Below, piece after piece: positions 35,823 through 44,134 of a stretch of 64,000 bases of DNA. Each line of letters starts with the position of its first letter. The first letter of the stretch is position 1. Position numbers and translations under genes: made by a program. Source of the stretch: Paractinoplanes maris (lineage in GTDB: Bacteria > Actinomycetota > Actinomycetes > Mycobacteriales > Micromonosporaceae); the NCBI RefSeq assembly GCF_023544465.1, contig NZ_JALPVL010000001.1:124001-188000 (forward strand), written 5' to 3'. Below the pieces are notes generated by a model, which made no database searches, was not told where the DNA came from, and worked only from the letters and a program-made list of their open reading frames with translations.

Positions 35823-36182
35823 ATGACGACGCAAAGGCGGGCGGTAGGGGCGTACGGCGAACGAGTCGCGGCCCAGCACCTCCAGGAGCACGGCCTGGTG
35901 ATCCTCGACCGGAACTGGCGCTGCTCCGACGGTGAGGTCGACCTCGTGCTGCGGGACGGCTCCGACATCGTGTTCTGCGAGGTGAAGACCCGGCGTGGCG
36001 ACGCGTTCGGGTCGCCGGCCGCGGCGGTCACCTATCGCAAGGTGTGCAAGCTGCGGCAACTCGCGCTCCGCTGGATCGCCGAGACAGGCATCCGGCCGCG
36101 GGGGATCCGCTTCGACGTGGTCGAGGTCCTGATGCCCGCCCACGGCGCCGGTCAGGTCACCCACATCCGCGCGGCGTTCTGA
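35823..36182 (+). CDS. YraN family (UPF0102) nuclease-like protein
   Basis: This 119-residue protein has the restriction-endonuclease-like fold of the YraN family: 'GAYGERVAAQHLQEHGLVIL', 'NWRCSDGEVDLVLRD' and 'FCEVKTRRGDAFG'. These contain the Glu-Asp-ExK pattern of the active site. The role is unproven; a Holliday-junction or DNA-uptake function is suspected from its position beside yifB and dprA. ATG at 35823 is the family start; an open frame upstream (35682) has no support. Confidence 0.93.
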   Translation: MTTQRRAVGAYGERVAAQHLQEHGLVILDRNWRCSDGEVDLVLRDGSDIVFCEVKTRRGDAFGSPAAAVTYRKVCKLRQLALRWIAETGIRPRGIRFDVVEVLMPAHGAGQVTHIRAAF

Positions 36183-36194
36183 CCCGGGGTTGCG

Positions 36195-37721
36195 ATGAGC
36201 TACGCGCGCGTCCTCTGTGTGGGTCTGCTCGGCATGACCGGGCACGTCGTCGAGGTCGAGGCCGACCTCTCCCCCGGCCTGCCCGCTGTCGTGCTGACCG
36301 GTCTGCCCGACACGGCTCTCCACGAGGCTCGCGACCGGGTGCGGGCGGCCGTGGTCAACTCCGGCCAGACCTGGCCCAACCGCCGGATCACGGTCAACCT
36401 GCTGCCCGCCGCGCTGCCCAAGCAAGGCAGCGGCTTCGACGTCGCCATCGCCGTGGCGATGATGATCAGCGCCGGCGAGTTGCCCCGGGGCGTGCTCGAC
36501 GGGGTGGCGATCCTGGGCGAGCTCGGCCTCGACGGGGCTGTGCGCCCGGTGCGCGGGGTGCTGCCGATGGTGGCCGCGGCGGCCGGCGCGGGCGTGCGCC
36601 GGGTGATCGTGCCGCTGGGCAACGCGCGTGAGGCCACCGTCGTGCCCGGAGTGACCGTGGGAGCCGTCGACAGCCTGCGCCGGCTTGTCGACTTCGTCCG
36701 CAACGGCGGCGAGCTGCTGGAGCCGCCGCCGGCCGACCCCGCTCCACCGCCGGCCGGCCCCGACCTGGCCGACGTCGCGGGGCAGGAGATGGGACGGTAC
36801 GGCCTGGAGGTCGCCGCCGCCGGCGGGCACCACCTGGCCCTGTTCGGCGCGCCCGGTGCCGGGAAGACGATGCTGGCCGAGCGCCTGCCGTCGATCCTGC
36901 CCGAGCTCGACGACGCCGCGGCGCTCGAGGTGACGGCCCTGCAGTCGATCGCCGGCGTCCTTCCACAAGATGGGCATCTGGTGCGCCGGCCGCCCTACCA
37001 GGCACCTCATCACACCGCCTCGCCCGCGGCGATCGTCGGCGGCGGCAGTGGACTGGCCCGGCCCGGCGCGCTCTCGCTCGCCCATCGGGGCGTGTTGTTC
37101 CTCGACGAGGCGGCCGAATTCCCGTCGGCGACGCTGCAGGCGTTGCGGCAGCCGCTGGAGAAGGGCCGGGTCGTGCTGGCCCGGGCGCGCGGCACGACCG
37201 AGTTCCCGGCCCGGGTCCAACTGGTGCTGGCGGCCAACCCGTGTCCGTGCGCCAGCCCGGCCGGCGATCAGCACTGCACCTGCGCGCCGGGCGTCCGGCG
37301 GCGCTACCTGGCCAAGTTGTCGGGTCCGCTGATCGACCGCATCGACATCCGGCTCACGCTCGCGCCGCTGAGCGCCGCCCAGCTGACGACGGCCACCACC
37401 GGGGCGACCTCGTCGGCCGAGGTCGCGGCGCGGGTGGCCGCCGCGCGGGTGGCCGCCGCCCGGCGTTGGGCCGAGGACGGGTGGCGGGTCAACGCCGACG
37501 TGCCGGGGCCCGTCCTGCGCCGGGCGCCGTGGCGGCTGCCCGCGCCCGACACGGCCGACCTGCGCGAGTCCCTCGACAAGGGGCTGCTGTCGGCCCGCGG
37601 ATTCGACCGGGTTCTGCGCTTGGCCTGGACCATCGCGGATCTCGACGGCCGGGATCGCCCGGGGCGGTCCGAGGTCAGTGAGGCCATCCAGCTGCGAATG
37701 GGAGAGAGCCATGCCCTCTGA
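36195..37721 (+). CDS. YifB/ComM family Mg-chelatase-like AAA+ ATPase
   Basis: This 508-residue protein has an N-terminal Lon-protease-like domain ('VEVEADLSPGLPAVVLTGLP' near residue 17). The AAA+ core has Walker A 'GAPGAGKTM', Walker B 'LFLDEAAEF' and a Cys-rich segment 'NPCPCASPAGDQHC'. It ends in a Mg-chelatase C-terminal domain. In Gram-negative bacteria ComM is a helicase for recombination during transformation. It starts 12 bp after yraN and overlaps dprA by 11 bp, so the three are one operon. Confidence 0.94.
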   Translation: MSYARVLCVGLLGMTGHVVEVEADLSPGLPAVVLTGLPDTALHEARDRVRAAVVNSGQTWPNRRITVNLLPAALPKQGSGFDVAIAVAMMISAGELPRGVLDGVAILGELGLDGAVRPVRGVLPMVAAAAGAGVRRVIVPLGNAREATVVPGVTVGAVDSLRRLVDFVRNGGELLEPPPADPAPPPAGPDLADVAGQEMGRYGLEVAAAGGHHLALFGAPGAGKTMLAERLPSILPELDDAAALEVTALQSIAGVLPQDGHLVRRPPYQAPHHTASPAAIVGGGSGLARPGALSLAHRGVLFLDEAAEFPSATLQALRQPLEKGRVVLARARGTTEFPARVQLVLAANPCPCASPAGDQHCTCAPGVRRRYLAKLSGPLIDRIDIRLTLAPLSAAQLTTATTGATSSAEVAARVAAARVAAARRWAEDGWRVNADVPGPVLRRAPWRLPAPDTADLRESLDKGLLSARGFDRVLRLAWTIADLDGRDRPGRSEVSEAIQLRMGESHAL

Positions 37722-38880
37722 CGACGAGGACCGCGCGGCCCGGGTCGCGCTCACCTGGCTGGCCGAGCCGGGCAACCGAGGCGTGTGGTCGCTGGTCGAA
37801 CAGGACGGGGCGGCGGCGACCCTGACCCGGCTCCTCAGCGGCGACGTGCCCGACGGATCGCTGCGGACCGCGGCCAAGGCCCGATCGGCCGGCCTCGACC
37901 CGCGCCGGCTGGCCGAGGTGACGATGCAGCGGGCGGAGCGGCTGGGGGCGCGCATCGTTGTGCCCGCCGACCAGGAGTGGCCGATGCGGGTGGCTTCGCT
38001 GGCGACGCTCTCGCTCGAGGCGGCCGGGCGGGTCAACGAGGACGTGCGGCCGCCGCTGTGCTTCTGGGTGCGCGGCGACTGGCCGCTGGGTGAGGTCCTG
38101 GAGCGCTCGGTCTCGGTCGTGGGGGCGCGGGCCGCGTCCGGCTATGGCGTGCACGTGGCGAACGAGATCGCTTATGGCCTCGCGTCGCACGACTGGACGG
38201 TCGTGTCCGGGGGTGCGTTCGGTATCGACGCCGCGGCGCATCGGGCGGCCCTGGCGGCGGGTGGGCGGACGGTGGCCGTTCTGGCCGGCGGGGTCGACCG
38301 GCCCTACCCGGTGGGGAATTCCGCAATGTTCGAGCGGATCGCCGAGACGGGCCTGCTGGTCAGCGAGTGGCCGCCGGGAAGCGTGCCGCTGAGGCATCGA
38401 TTCCTGATCCGTAACCGGGTGATCGCGGCGGCCACCGCGGGGACCGTTCTGGTCGAGGCCGCGGCGCGCAGCGGGGCACTTCAGACGATGGGCCGGGTGC
38501 TGGCGCTGGGCCGGCCCGCGATGGTCGTGCCCGGGCCGATCACCTCGGCCATGTCGGTGGGATGCCACGAGCTGCTGCGTGAGCGGCCGGACGCGACCCT
38601 GGTCACCGGGCTGGCCCACGTGCTGGAGGCGGTGGGCCGCATCGGGGAGTACCAGAGCGACCCGGCTCGCGGGCCGGAGCACCGGCGGGACGGCCTCGAC
38701 GAGGAGTCGGCGCTGGTGCTGGAGGCGGTGCCCCGGCGGGGCACGGCGACCCCGGAGGAGTTGGCCGTCAAGGCGGGGCTGGCCCTGCGGATCGTGTTGC
38801 GGCGGCTGTCCCTGTTGGAGCTGGCCGGCCTGATCGAACGCCGGGACACCGGCGTGGCCCTCGTGCGGAAGCCGCGGTGA
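37711..38880 (+). CDS. dprA: DNA-processing protein DprA
   Basis: This 389-residue protein binds incoming single-stranded DNA and loads RecA. It has the extended Rossmann fold with 'VSVVGARAASGYGVHVANEI', 'TVVSGGAFGIDAAAHRAAL', 'VAVLAGGVDRPYPVGN' and 'PLRHRFLIRNRVIAAA', and a C-terminal winged helix (residues 320-385). ATG at 37711 has GGGAGAGA upstream and overlaps yifB. No competence apparatus genes are nearby, as usual for actinomycetes. Confidence 0.95.
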   Translation: MPSDDEDRAARVALTWLAEPGNRGVWSLVEQDGAAATLTRLLSGDVPDGSLRTAAKARSAGLDPRRLAEVTMQRAERLGARIVVPADQEWPMRVASLATLSLEAAGRVNEDVRPPLCFWVRGDWPLGEVLERSVSVVGARAASGYGVHVANEIAYGLASHDWTVVSGGAFGIDAAAHRAALAAGGRTVAVLAGGVDRPYPVGNSAMFERIAETGLLVSEWPPGSVPLRHRFLIRNRVIAAATAGTVLVEAAARSGALQTMGRVLALGRPAMVVPGPITSAMSVGCHELLRERPDATLVTGLAHVLEAVGRIGEYQSDPARGPEHRRDGLDEESALVLEAVPRRGTATPEELAVKAGLALRIVLRRLSLLELAGLIERRDTGVALVRKPR

Positions 38881-38952
38881 CGCGTCATGGGCAGCATGAA
38901 GGAGGGCGCCTCGCGGTCGCCCGTGGTGCCGCGCTGCTCAGCGCCGCGCCTG

Positions 38953-39162
38953 TCAGTCCTCGGAGTCGTCCAGGTCACGACGGTGCACTTTCATCCACGC
39001 CTCGACGTCGTCGGTCGCCCACACCTTGCCCTGCGCGAGGTCGGCGACCGGCTTGGGGAAGTCGGCGCGGCTGGTGATCTGGTACGCACGCTGCCGGCTC
39101 ACCCCACCCAGACGGATGCGGATCTCGTGCGCCCCCATGAGCCTGATCGGTTTCGCTGCCAC
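38953..39162 (-). CDS. AlpA/excisionase-like helix-turn-helix protein
   Basis: This 69-residue protein is almost entirely a winged helix of the AlpA/MerR-like excisionase type: 'MGAHEIRIRLGGVSRQRAYQ' (HTH), 'FPKPVADLAQGKVW' (wing) and a final 'DVEAWMKVHRRD'. The start is uncertain: GTG at 39162 is used, TTG at 39195 would add 11 residues, and ATG at 39138 would shorten it. Such proteins control excision of mobile elements or regulate nearby genes. It lies between dprA and a group of small accessory genes, divergent from the next ORF. Confidence 0.75.
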   Translation of the reverse strand: MAAKPIRLMGAHEIRIRLGGVSRQRAYQITSRADFPKPVADLAQGKVWATDDVEAWMKVHRRDLDDSED

Positions 39163-39245
39163 ATGATCGACCGTAGGCGTGAGACTATTAGTCAATCATC
39201 AAGTTGATAGGAGACAGGTAGTCGTATGTCATCTACAGTGTGCTC

Positions 39246-39833
39246 ATGACTAGGCGTCGCCCGACTACCTCGCTCGTCCCCGTGGGACCCCGCCACCGAC
39301 GTGCGTGGCGGTCGTTCTGGCGCCGCTGCAGCTGCGGGCTGACCGCTCCGTGCGTCGACGCCCTCGTCCCCGCCACACCCCTCCCCTTTCCTCCTCGGGG
39401 CGCCGCTCCCTTCCCCGGGTGCGCCGCCCCCTCTCCTGAGTGCGCCGCCCGCTCTCCCCAGCGCGCCGGCCGCCGACCGGGCCTTTCCCCGCCCTCACCA
39501 GCCCCCGTGACGGAAAGGAGGTACAGCCAGGACGAGACCCCCATGAGATCGGGCAGAACAGGGAGCGATCCCACCTTCCTGTCACGCTGTCCGCCCGGCG
39601 GCTCCCACTCTCCCGTGTGGAGACCCCAGAAGCCGCCGGGCGGCAGTCCGGGCCCCCTCGCCGCACCTCACGACCCGGCGTCAGCGGTGCCGGGTCTTTG
39701 CCGGCCCGAATGCAACGGGGGCGGCCGCCGCCGATGGGACTGCGGCGGCGGCCGTGCCACTCATGCGCCGGCCGGCCGAACGCCGCACGGCGAGCACGAC
39801 GACATCTCGGTCCGCGTCGGGCCCTCTCCTTGA
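39246..39833 (+). CDS. Hypothetical Pro/Arg/Cys-rich protein, unrecognised
   Basis: This open frame of 196 codons has a plausible N-terminal part ('SLVPVGPRHRRAWRSFWRRC', 'CSCGLTAPCVDALVPATPLP'), which I believe resembles the start of small Micromonosporaceae proteins. After about residue 50 the sequence is low-complexity (Pro/Ala/Arg), and its codon pattern is less convincing. A shorter gene with a different end is possible. It is divergent from the AlpA-like gene and upstream of the 39916 gene. Confidence 0.4.
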   Translation: MTRRRPTTSLVPVGPRHRRAWRSFWRRCSCGLTAPCVDALVPATPLPFPPRGAAPFPGCAAPSPECAARSPQRAGRRPGLSPPSPAPVTERRYSQDETPMRSGRTGSDPTFLSRCPPGGSHSPVWRPQKPPGGSPGPLAAPHDPASAVPGLCRPECNGGGRRRWDCGGGRATHAPAGRTPHGEHDDISVRVGPSP

Positions 39834-39915
39834 ACGAGAGGTCACGAGGACAGGTCGGGCATCAGTTGGAGGCGGCTGACGCCCGAACCACCGGGCATCA
39901 TCTGGGGGAACCGAC

Positions 39916-40242
39916 ATGACCAACAACGAGTTGCTGGACCACTTGAACGACCGGCCCAGCTGGGATTGCGTGGCGTGTGGACAACCGTGGCCCTGCGCCA
40001 CGGCACAGGACAGACTGGTCGAGGAGTTCCAAGCGTTTCCGTCGGTGCTGACGATCTATATGACTGCTCAGATGTACGACGCCCTGAGCGATCTGATCTC
40101 TCAGGGCCGGATAGCGCCGGCTGACCTCTTCGAACGATTTCTGGCGTGGGCTCGACGGGCTGCCGTGCATCCGGACGGCGCCGAACGCTTCGACCTGGAC
40201 ACCATCTCGACGGTCGAGCCGAAGCGAGCGGTGACCCGCTGA
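39916..40242 (+). CDS. Conserved actinobacterial small protein, function unknown
   Basis: This 108-residue hydrophilic protein has a Cys-containing N-terminal motif ('SWDCVACGQPWPCATAQDRL': CxxC plus PWPC) followed by helices ('EEFQAFPSVLTIYMTAQMYD', 'FERFLAWARRAAV'). Similar small proteins are often labelled flavin reductase in databases, but I see no flavin-binding domain and do not accept that function. A metal site built on the cysteines is conceivable. The ATG has GGGGGA seven bases upstream. It lies in the small-gene island between dprA and xerC. Confidence 0.72.
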   Translation: MTNNELLDHLNDRPSWDCVACGQPWPCATAQDRLVEEFQAFPSVLTIYMTAQMYDALSDLISQGRIAPADLFERFLAWARRAAVHPDGAERFDLDTISTVEPKRAVTR

Positions 40243-40485
40243 ACCGGGCGAACGCCGCCACTTTCCCGGCGGTCTGCGCCTGTCTCGACGGGAACGTGTC
40301 CGCTGCAGCAAGCGGAAGAACGGGCGACGGCTGCACCGTGCGCCGAGGCGCTCTGGGGCACCTCGTAGTGCGGCTTGACCGCCGCCCGTTCTGCCGCCCG
40401 ATCGAGTCTCAGCCTTCTCAGTGCGGCAGAATTATCATACCTACATGGCTTCGTACGTACAATCCGATGGAGCATCGTGGTCACG

Positions 40486-40491
40486 TAGACT
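40486..40491 (+). promoter_or_regulatory. -10 element giving a leaderless GntR transcript
   Basis: TAGACT at 40486-40491 is separated by seven bases from the GntR ATG at 40499. Transcription would therefore start at or next to the start codon, leaving no 5' leader; no ribosome site is seen. A GTACGTAC palindrome lies about 40 bp upstream and could be an autoregulatory site. Confidence 0.5.
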
Positions 40492-40498
40492 GGGTGGC

Positions 40499-40903
40499 AT
40501 GATCGATCCCTCGGCGGACCGGGCAGTCTTCCGCCAGCTGGCTGACCTGTTGCGCAACCAGATCGAGTCGGGCGAGCTCGGCCCCGGCGAGCCCCTGCCC
40601 AGCGAGCTGCGCCTCGCACAGGAATATGGGATCAGCCGCACCACCGTCCGCCAGGCGATCGGCCAGCTCCGCACCGAGGGGCTGGTGACTGTCGACCGGC
40701 CGCGAGGCACCTTCGTCCGCGTGCCCGAGCCGACCGAGCTCATCACCCTGGCCCGTGGCGAACGCGCCGGCGCGCGCATGCCCACCGACGCCGAGCGCCG
40801 CAAATACCGGCTCGGCGAGGGCGTCCCGGTGCTCGTGGTGACCGCCACCGACGGCACCGAGACAGTCCACCCGGCCGACCGCGTGCAGCTCACCCGCCCA
40901 TAG
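40499..40903 (+). CDS. GntR family regulator with short C-terminal region
   Basis: This 134-residue protein has a GntR winged helix at residues 8-75 ('FRQLADLLRNQIESGELGPG', 'LPSELRLAQEYGISRTTVRQ', 'LRTEGLVTVDRPRGTFVR'). It then has only about 55 further residues ('AERRKYRLGEGVPVLVVTAT' and 'VHPADRVQLT'), far less than the normal ~140-residue UTRA or FadR effector domain. It may use a reduced effector or act as a constitutive DNA-binding protein. The transcript is predicted to be leaderless. Similar short GntR proteins occur in actinomycete mobile elements and small accessory islands. Confidence 0.87.
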   Translation: MIDPSADRAVFRQLADLLRNQIESGELGPGEPLPSELRLAQEYGISRTTVRQAIGQLRTEGLVTVDRPRGTFVRVPEPTELITLARGERAGARMPTDAERRKYRLGEGVPVLVVTATDGTETVHPADRVQLTRP

Positions 40904-40918
40904 GGCGCCGAGTGTGCG

Positions 40919-41422
40919 TCAGAAAAGGGTGTAGCGAGACGAGGCAAGGCTGAAGCCGTGGCCGGTCTTCTCGTCCTTGCACGTCAGCCCGGCGTCCGAA
41001 CTGTCGCAGCGGACGCTTCCGGCCCGCATGGCCTCGCCGTACGCCAGGGTGGTGTCCGATGTGCCCACCAGAGTGTCACCCGCGCAGGTGAAGATGGCTT
41101 TGCCGCCGGTGACCACCAGGCCGTTGCCCCAGTCGAGCTCGCAGTCGGCCGGCTTGGCCGGCGGCTTCCACGACTTGCGCACGATGTCGCACCGCACCTC
41201 CGACGGCGTCAGCGCGCAGGCGATGTTCTGCGAGGGGGTGCGAAACATCGCCTCGTCGACCACCGTCGCTTCGACCGGCGCGGGTTCGGGCCCGCCGAAT
41301 CCGGCCTTGGCCGAGGGCACGGTCGAAGTCTTCGCCACGACCGGGCCGTCGTCGGACGGGGTACAGCCGGAGAGCGCGCCCAGCAGGGCCAGGGCCAGGA
41401 GGCCGCGGATCATCGGTGCCAT
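40919..41422 (-). CDS. Lipoprotein with DUF6636-like domain
   Basis: This 167-residue secreted lipoprotein has a signal peptide with the lipobox LSGC ('GLLALALLGALSGC') and a linker rich in Pro/Val/Ala. Its C-terminal domain has six cysteines and the repeated patterns 'FRTPSQNIACALTPSEVRCD' and 'CELDWGNGLVVTGGKAIFTC'. The family is probably DUF6636-like. ATG at 41422 is chosen; ATG at 41413 is possible. It should be anchored on the outer face of the membrane. TAGACT lies close upstream, so its leader is very short. It is divergent from xerC. Confidence 0.75.
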   Translation of the reverse strand: MAPMIRGLLALALLGALSGCTPSDDGPVVAKTSTVPSAKAGFGGPEPAPVEATVVDEAMFRTPSQNIACALTPSEVRCDIVRKSWKPPAKPADCELDWGNGLVVTGGKAIFTCAGDTLVGTSDTTLAYGEAMRAGSVRCDSSDAGLTCKDEKTGHGFSLASSRYTLF

Positions 41423-41505
41423 GGTGAGCCGCAGTCTAGGAAGGTTTCGCAAGACGCGCGCGTGGCCGCTTGACGATCACCGGAGAAACGAAGACCGTCG
41501 ACCCG

Positions 41506-42438
41506 ATGGGTACCCGGGAACTGCACGAAGGGCTGCCGCCGGCGCTGCGCGAGGCGGTCGACGAGTTCGGCCATCACCTGGCCCGGGTCGACAACCGGTC
41601 GGTGCAGACGATTCGGGGCTACGTCGGTGATGTCATCTCGCTGCTCGACCACGCCGCCGACACGGGCGTGAGCACGCTCGCCGAGGTCGACCTGGTGCTG
41701 CTGCGCGGCTGGCTGGCCGCGCGCATGCGGCAGGGCGCGGCCCGCACCTCCCAGGCCCGGCGGGCTGCGGCCGCGCGCGCCTTCACCGGATGGGCCTTTC
41801 GCACCGGCCGCATCCCCTCCGACCCGGGCGCGCATCTCTCCAGTCCGAAGCCCCACCGCGGCCTGCCCACCGTGCTGCGCGCCGATCAGGCCGCTTCCCT
41901 GGTCGAGAGCCCCGAGGCGGTCGGTGCCGACGAGCCGGAAGGGGTTCGTGACCGCGCCGTCCTGGAGCTGCTCTACGCCACCGGTGTGCGGGTCAGCGAG
42001 CTCTGCGGCCTCGACCGGGCCGACCTGGACGAGGCGCGCCGGGTCGTGCGCGTCTTCGGCAAAGGAGCCAAGGAGCGGGCCGTGCCCTACGGCCTGCCCG
42101 CCCAGCGCGCGCTCGACGCCTGGCTCCGCCACGGTCGTCCGCACTTCGCCGCCGAGGCCAGCGGTGACGCGCTCTTCCTCGGGGTCAAGGGCGGCCGCCT
42201 GCAGCAGACGGTCGTGCGCCGCATCGTGGACGGCGCCGCGCGCGCCGCAGGACTGCCGCACACCAAGCCGCACGACCTGCGCCACTCGGCGGCCACCCAC
42301 CTGCTCGACGGCGGCGCCGATCTGCGAGCGGTGCAGGATCTGCTGGGGCATGCCTCGTTGTCGAGCACGCAGATCTACACCCACGTGTCCACCGAGCGGC
42401 TCCGGGCGGCCTTCAAACAAGCGCACCCCCGCGCCTGA
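41506..42438 (+). CDS. xerC: Tyrosine recombinase XerC
   Basis: This 310-residue chromosome-dimer-resolution recombinase has an N-terminal SAM-like DNA-binding domain ('VDEFGHHLARVDNRSVQTIR') and a C-terminal catalytic domain. The catalytic residues visible are Arg in 'LYATGVRVSELCGL', Lys in 'VFGKGAKERAVP', His-x-x-Arg in 'PHDLRHSAATHLLDGG', His in 'LGHASLSSTQIYTHVS' and the following Tyr. ATG at 41506 gives the usual XerC length; a TTG at 41470 is further upstream. It matches the mycobacterial xerC position near dprA, so it is the housekeeping enzyme and not an element integrase. Confidence 0.94.
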   Translation: MGTRELHEGLPPALREAVDEFGHHLARVDNRSVQTIRGYVGDVISLLDHAADTGVSTLAEVDLVLLRGWLAARMRQGAARTSQARRAAAARAFTGWAFRTGRIPSDPGAHLSSPKPHRGLPTVLRADQAASLVESPEAVGADEPEGVRDRAVLELLYATGVRVSELCGLDRADLDEARRVVRVFGKGAKERAVPYGLPAQRALDAWLRHGRPHFAAEASGDALFLGVKGGRLQQTVVRRIVDGAARAAGLPHTKPHDLRHSAATHLLDGGADLRAVQDLLGHASLSSTQIYTHVSTERLRAAFKQAHPRA

Positions 42439-42455
42439 GACCGTACGATCGGAAT

Positions 42456-43643
42456 GTGAGCGCCCCCGAACCGCCTGTGCCCCTTCCCGGCGCCCGCCTC
42501 CTGTTCTCGATCGATCCCGGCGTGTCCTATCTCAACCACGGTGCCTTCGGCGCCGTGCCGATCGGTGTGCAGCGCGCCCAGCAGCGCCTGCGCGACGAGA
42601 TCGAGTCGAACCCGCTGCGCTTCTTTGCCCAGGGCCTACGCGACCGCGTCATCCACACCCGACGCCACCTAGCCTCTTTCCTGGGCGCCGACCCCGAGCT
42701 CAGCGCCCTCGTGCCCAACACCACGACCGCCACCTCCCTGGTGCTCAACTCGGTGAAGCTCGAGTCGGCCGACGAGGTGCTGCTCACCGATCACAGCTAC
42801 GGCTCGGTGGCGATGGCGGCCCGCCGCCGCTGCCACCGATCGGGGGCGACCGTGCGGACCGTCGCGCTGCCGATGCCCGCCTCGGACAGCGAGCTGGTCA
42901 GCCGGATGCGCTCCGCACTGCGCCCGGGACGCACCAAGCTGCTGATCATCGACCAGCTCTCGTCGGCCACGGCGATGGCCTTCCCGGTCCGCGAGATCGT
43001 CGCGGCCGCCCATGAGCACGACATCCCGGTGCTGGTCGACGCGGCGCACGTCCCCGGCATGCTGCCCGTCGACGTGGCCTCGATCAAGGCCGATTTCTGG
43101 GTCGGCAACCTGCACAAGTGGGCCTTTGCCCCGCGCGGCACGGCGCTGATCTCGGTCTCCCCCGAGTGGCGGCGCAAAATCGAGCCGCTGGTCGTCTCGT
43201 GGGATCAGGAGCAGGGTTTTCCGCACGCCGTGGAGTCTCAGGGCACGCTCGACTACACCCCCTGGCTCGCCGCCCCGGCCGGCCTCTTCACGTTGCGGTC
43301 GCTGGGCTGGGAGCAGGTGCGGACCCACAACGCCGCGCTCGCCGCTTACGGCCAGCGGGTGGTGGCCGAGGCGCTGGGCGTGCCGGCCGGCGAGCTGCCC
43401 CGGCCGTCCGTCCCCGACGTCGCGATGCGCATCGTGCCGCTGCCGGCCGGACTGGCCACCACGATGCCCGAGGCGCACGCGCTGCGCGAGCACATCGCGG
43501 GCAAGCTGGCCGTCGAGACCGCGGTGAACGCGTGGGGCGGCCGCGGCCTGCTCCGGCTCAGCGCCCAGGTCTACAACCGGCCGGAGGAATACGACCGGCT
43601 GGCCGAGCACCTGCCCCAGCTCCTCCACGACTACCGCGCCTGA
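42456..43643 (+). CDS. Class V aminotransferase (isopenicillin-N-epimerase-like)
   Basis: This 395-residue PLP enzyme of fold type I has 'YLNHGAFGAVPIGVQRAQQR' near the N-terminus, 'VPNTTTATSLVLNSV', 'VLVDAAHVPGMLPVDV' (Asp of the cofactor ring) and the Schiff-base lysine in 'GNLHKWAFAPRG'. 'LRLSAQVYNRPEEYDRLAEH' closes the small domain. It resembles the CefD/EgtE branch, but no beta-lactam or ergothioneine genes are nearby, so the reaction is open. It lies 17 bp after xerC and overlaps the convergent M23 gene by 13 bp. Confidence 0.9.
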   Translation: MSAPEPPVPLPGARLLFSIDPGVSYLNHGAFGAVPIGVQRAQQRLRDEIESNPLRFFAQGLRDRVIHTRRHLASFLGADPELSALVPNTTTATSLVLNSVKLESADEVLLTDHSYGSVAMAARRRCHRSGATVRTVALPMPASDSELVSRMRSALRPGRTKLLIIDQLSSATAMAFPVREIVAAAHEHDIPVLVDAAHVPGMLPVDVASIKADFWVGNLHKWAFAPRGTALISVSPEWRRKIEPLVVSWDQEQGFPHAVESQGTLDYTPWLAAPAGLFTLRSLGWEQVRTHNAALAAYGQRVVAEALGVPAGELPRPSVPDVAMRIVPLPAGLATTMPEAHALREHIAGKLAVETAVNAWGGRGLLRLSAQVYNRPEEYDRLAEHLPQLLHDYRA

Positions 43644-44077
43644 TCGACCGGCAGCAGCCGCACCCGCCCGAGCCCGAGCAGCAGGAGCGGGTCGAAGTAG
43701 AGCTGCCCTTGCCGTAGCCCCCAGTGCAGACAGGCGGCCTGTGCACAGCCGACGTGACCCGCCTCGAGCCGCCCGAGCGGATCGCCGCGCACGACAACCG
43801 CTCCCACCCGGACCGAAGCGGTCACCGGCTCATAGGTGGTGCGTAGCCCACCGGCATGCCCGACAGTGACGACTCCCCGACCGGCGACCGGGCCCGCGAA
43901 GAGAACCGTGCCGGCGCCGGCCGACCGGATGACGGCCGACGGGGATGCGGCGATGTCGACCCCGCGATGACCCGGGAGCCACCGCTGGGCCGGCGGGTCG
44001 AAGGGCCGGACGACGGCCGGCGGCGCCACGGGCCACCCGAACGATGCGACAACCAACAGGATCAGCAGACGAAGCAT
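43631..44077 (-). CDS. M23 family metallopeptidase, secreted
   Basis: This 148-residue protein has a signal peptide ('MLRLLILLVVASFGWPVA') and one compact M23 (LytM-like) domain with 'WLPGHRGVDIAA' (His and Asp zinc ligands) and 'CLHWGLRQG' (the HxG-type histidine). The LytM family cleaves cell-wall peptides or, when degenerate, regulates other hydrolases. Here the main ligands appear present. ATG at 44077 is chosen over TTG at 44086. M. tuberculosis Rv2891 is the positional homologue; the gene sits at one boundary of the inverted block. Confidence 0.88.
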   Translation of the reverse strand: MLRLLILLVVASFGWPVAPPAVVRPFDPPAQRWLPGHRGVDIAASPSAVIRSAGAGTVLFAGPVAGRGVVTVGHAGGLRTTYEPVTASVRVGAVVVRGDPLGRLEAGHVGCAQAACLHWGLRQGQLYFDPLLLLGLGRVRLLPVDQAR

Positions 44078-44134
44078 GCCGACCAACCTGCCGGACCGGA
44101 CCCGCGAAAAACGGGCCTGTGGAAAACTACGGCA

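Noticed and set aside
35034..38036. 1000-aa minus-strand open frame
   Set aside because: Only the last 210 residues (from the GTG at 35666) look like a protein. The rest is antisense to yraN, yifB and dprA.
39976..39984. Perfect DnaA box TGTGGACAA
   Set aside because: It lies inside the coding sequence of the 39916 gene as ordinary Cys-Gly-Gln codons and has no partner site, unlike the pair at 23393-23423.
39916..40242. Flavin reductase
   Set aside because: Similar small proteins seem to carry this label, but there is no flavin-reductase fold or FMN motif in 108 residues.
41506..42438. XerC as integrase of a mobile element together with the 39-41 kb small genes
   Set aside because: The sequence and position match the housekeeping XerC near dprA. 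There is no attachment site, tRNA gene or replication/transfer gene nearby.
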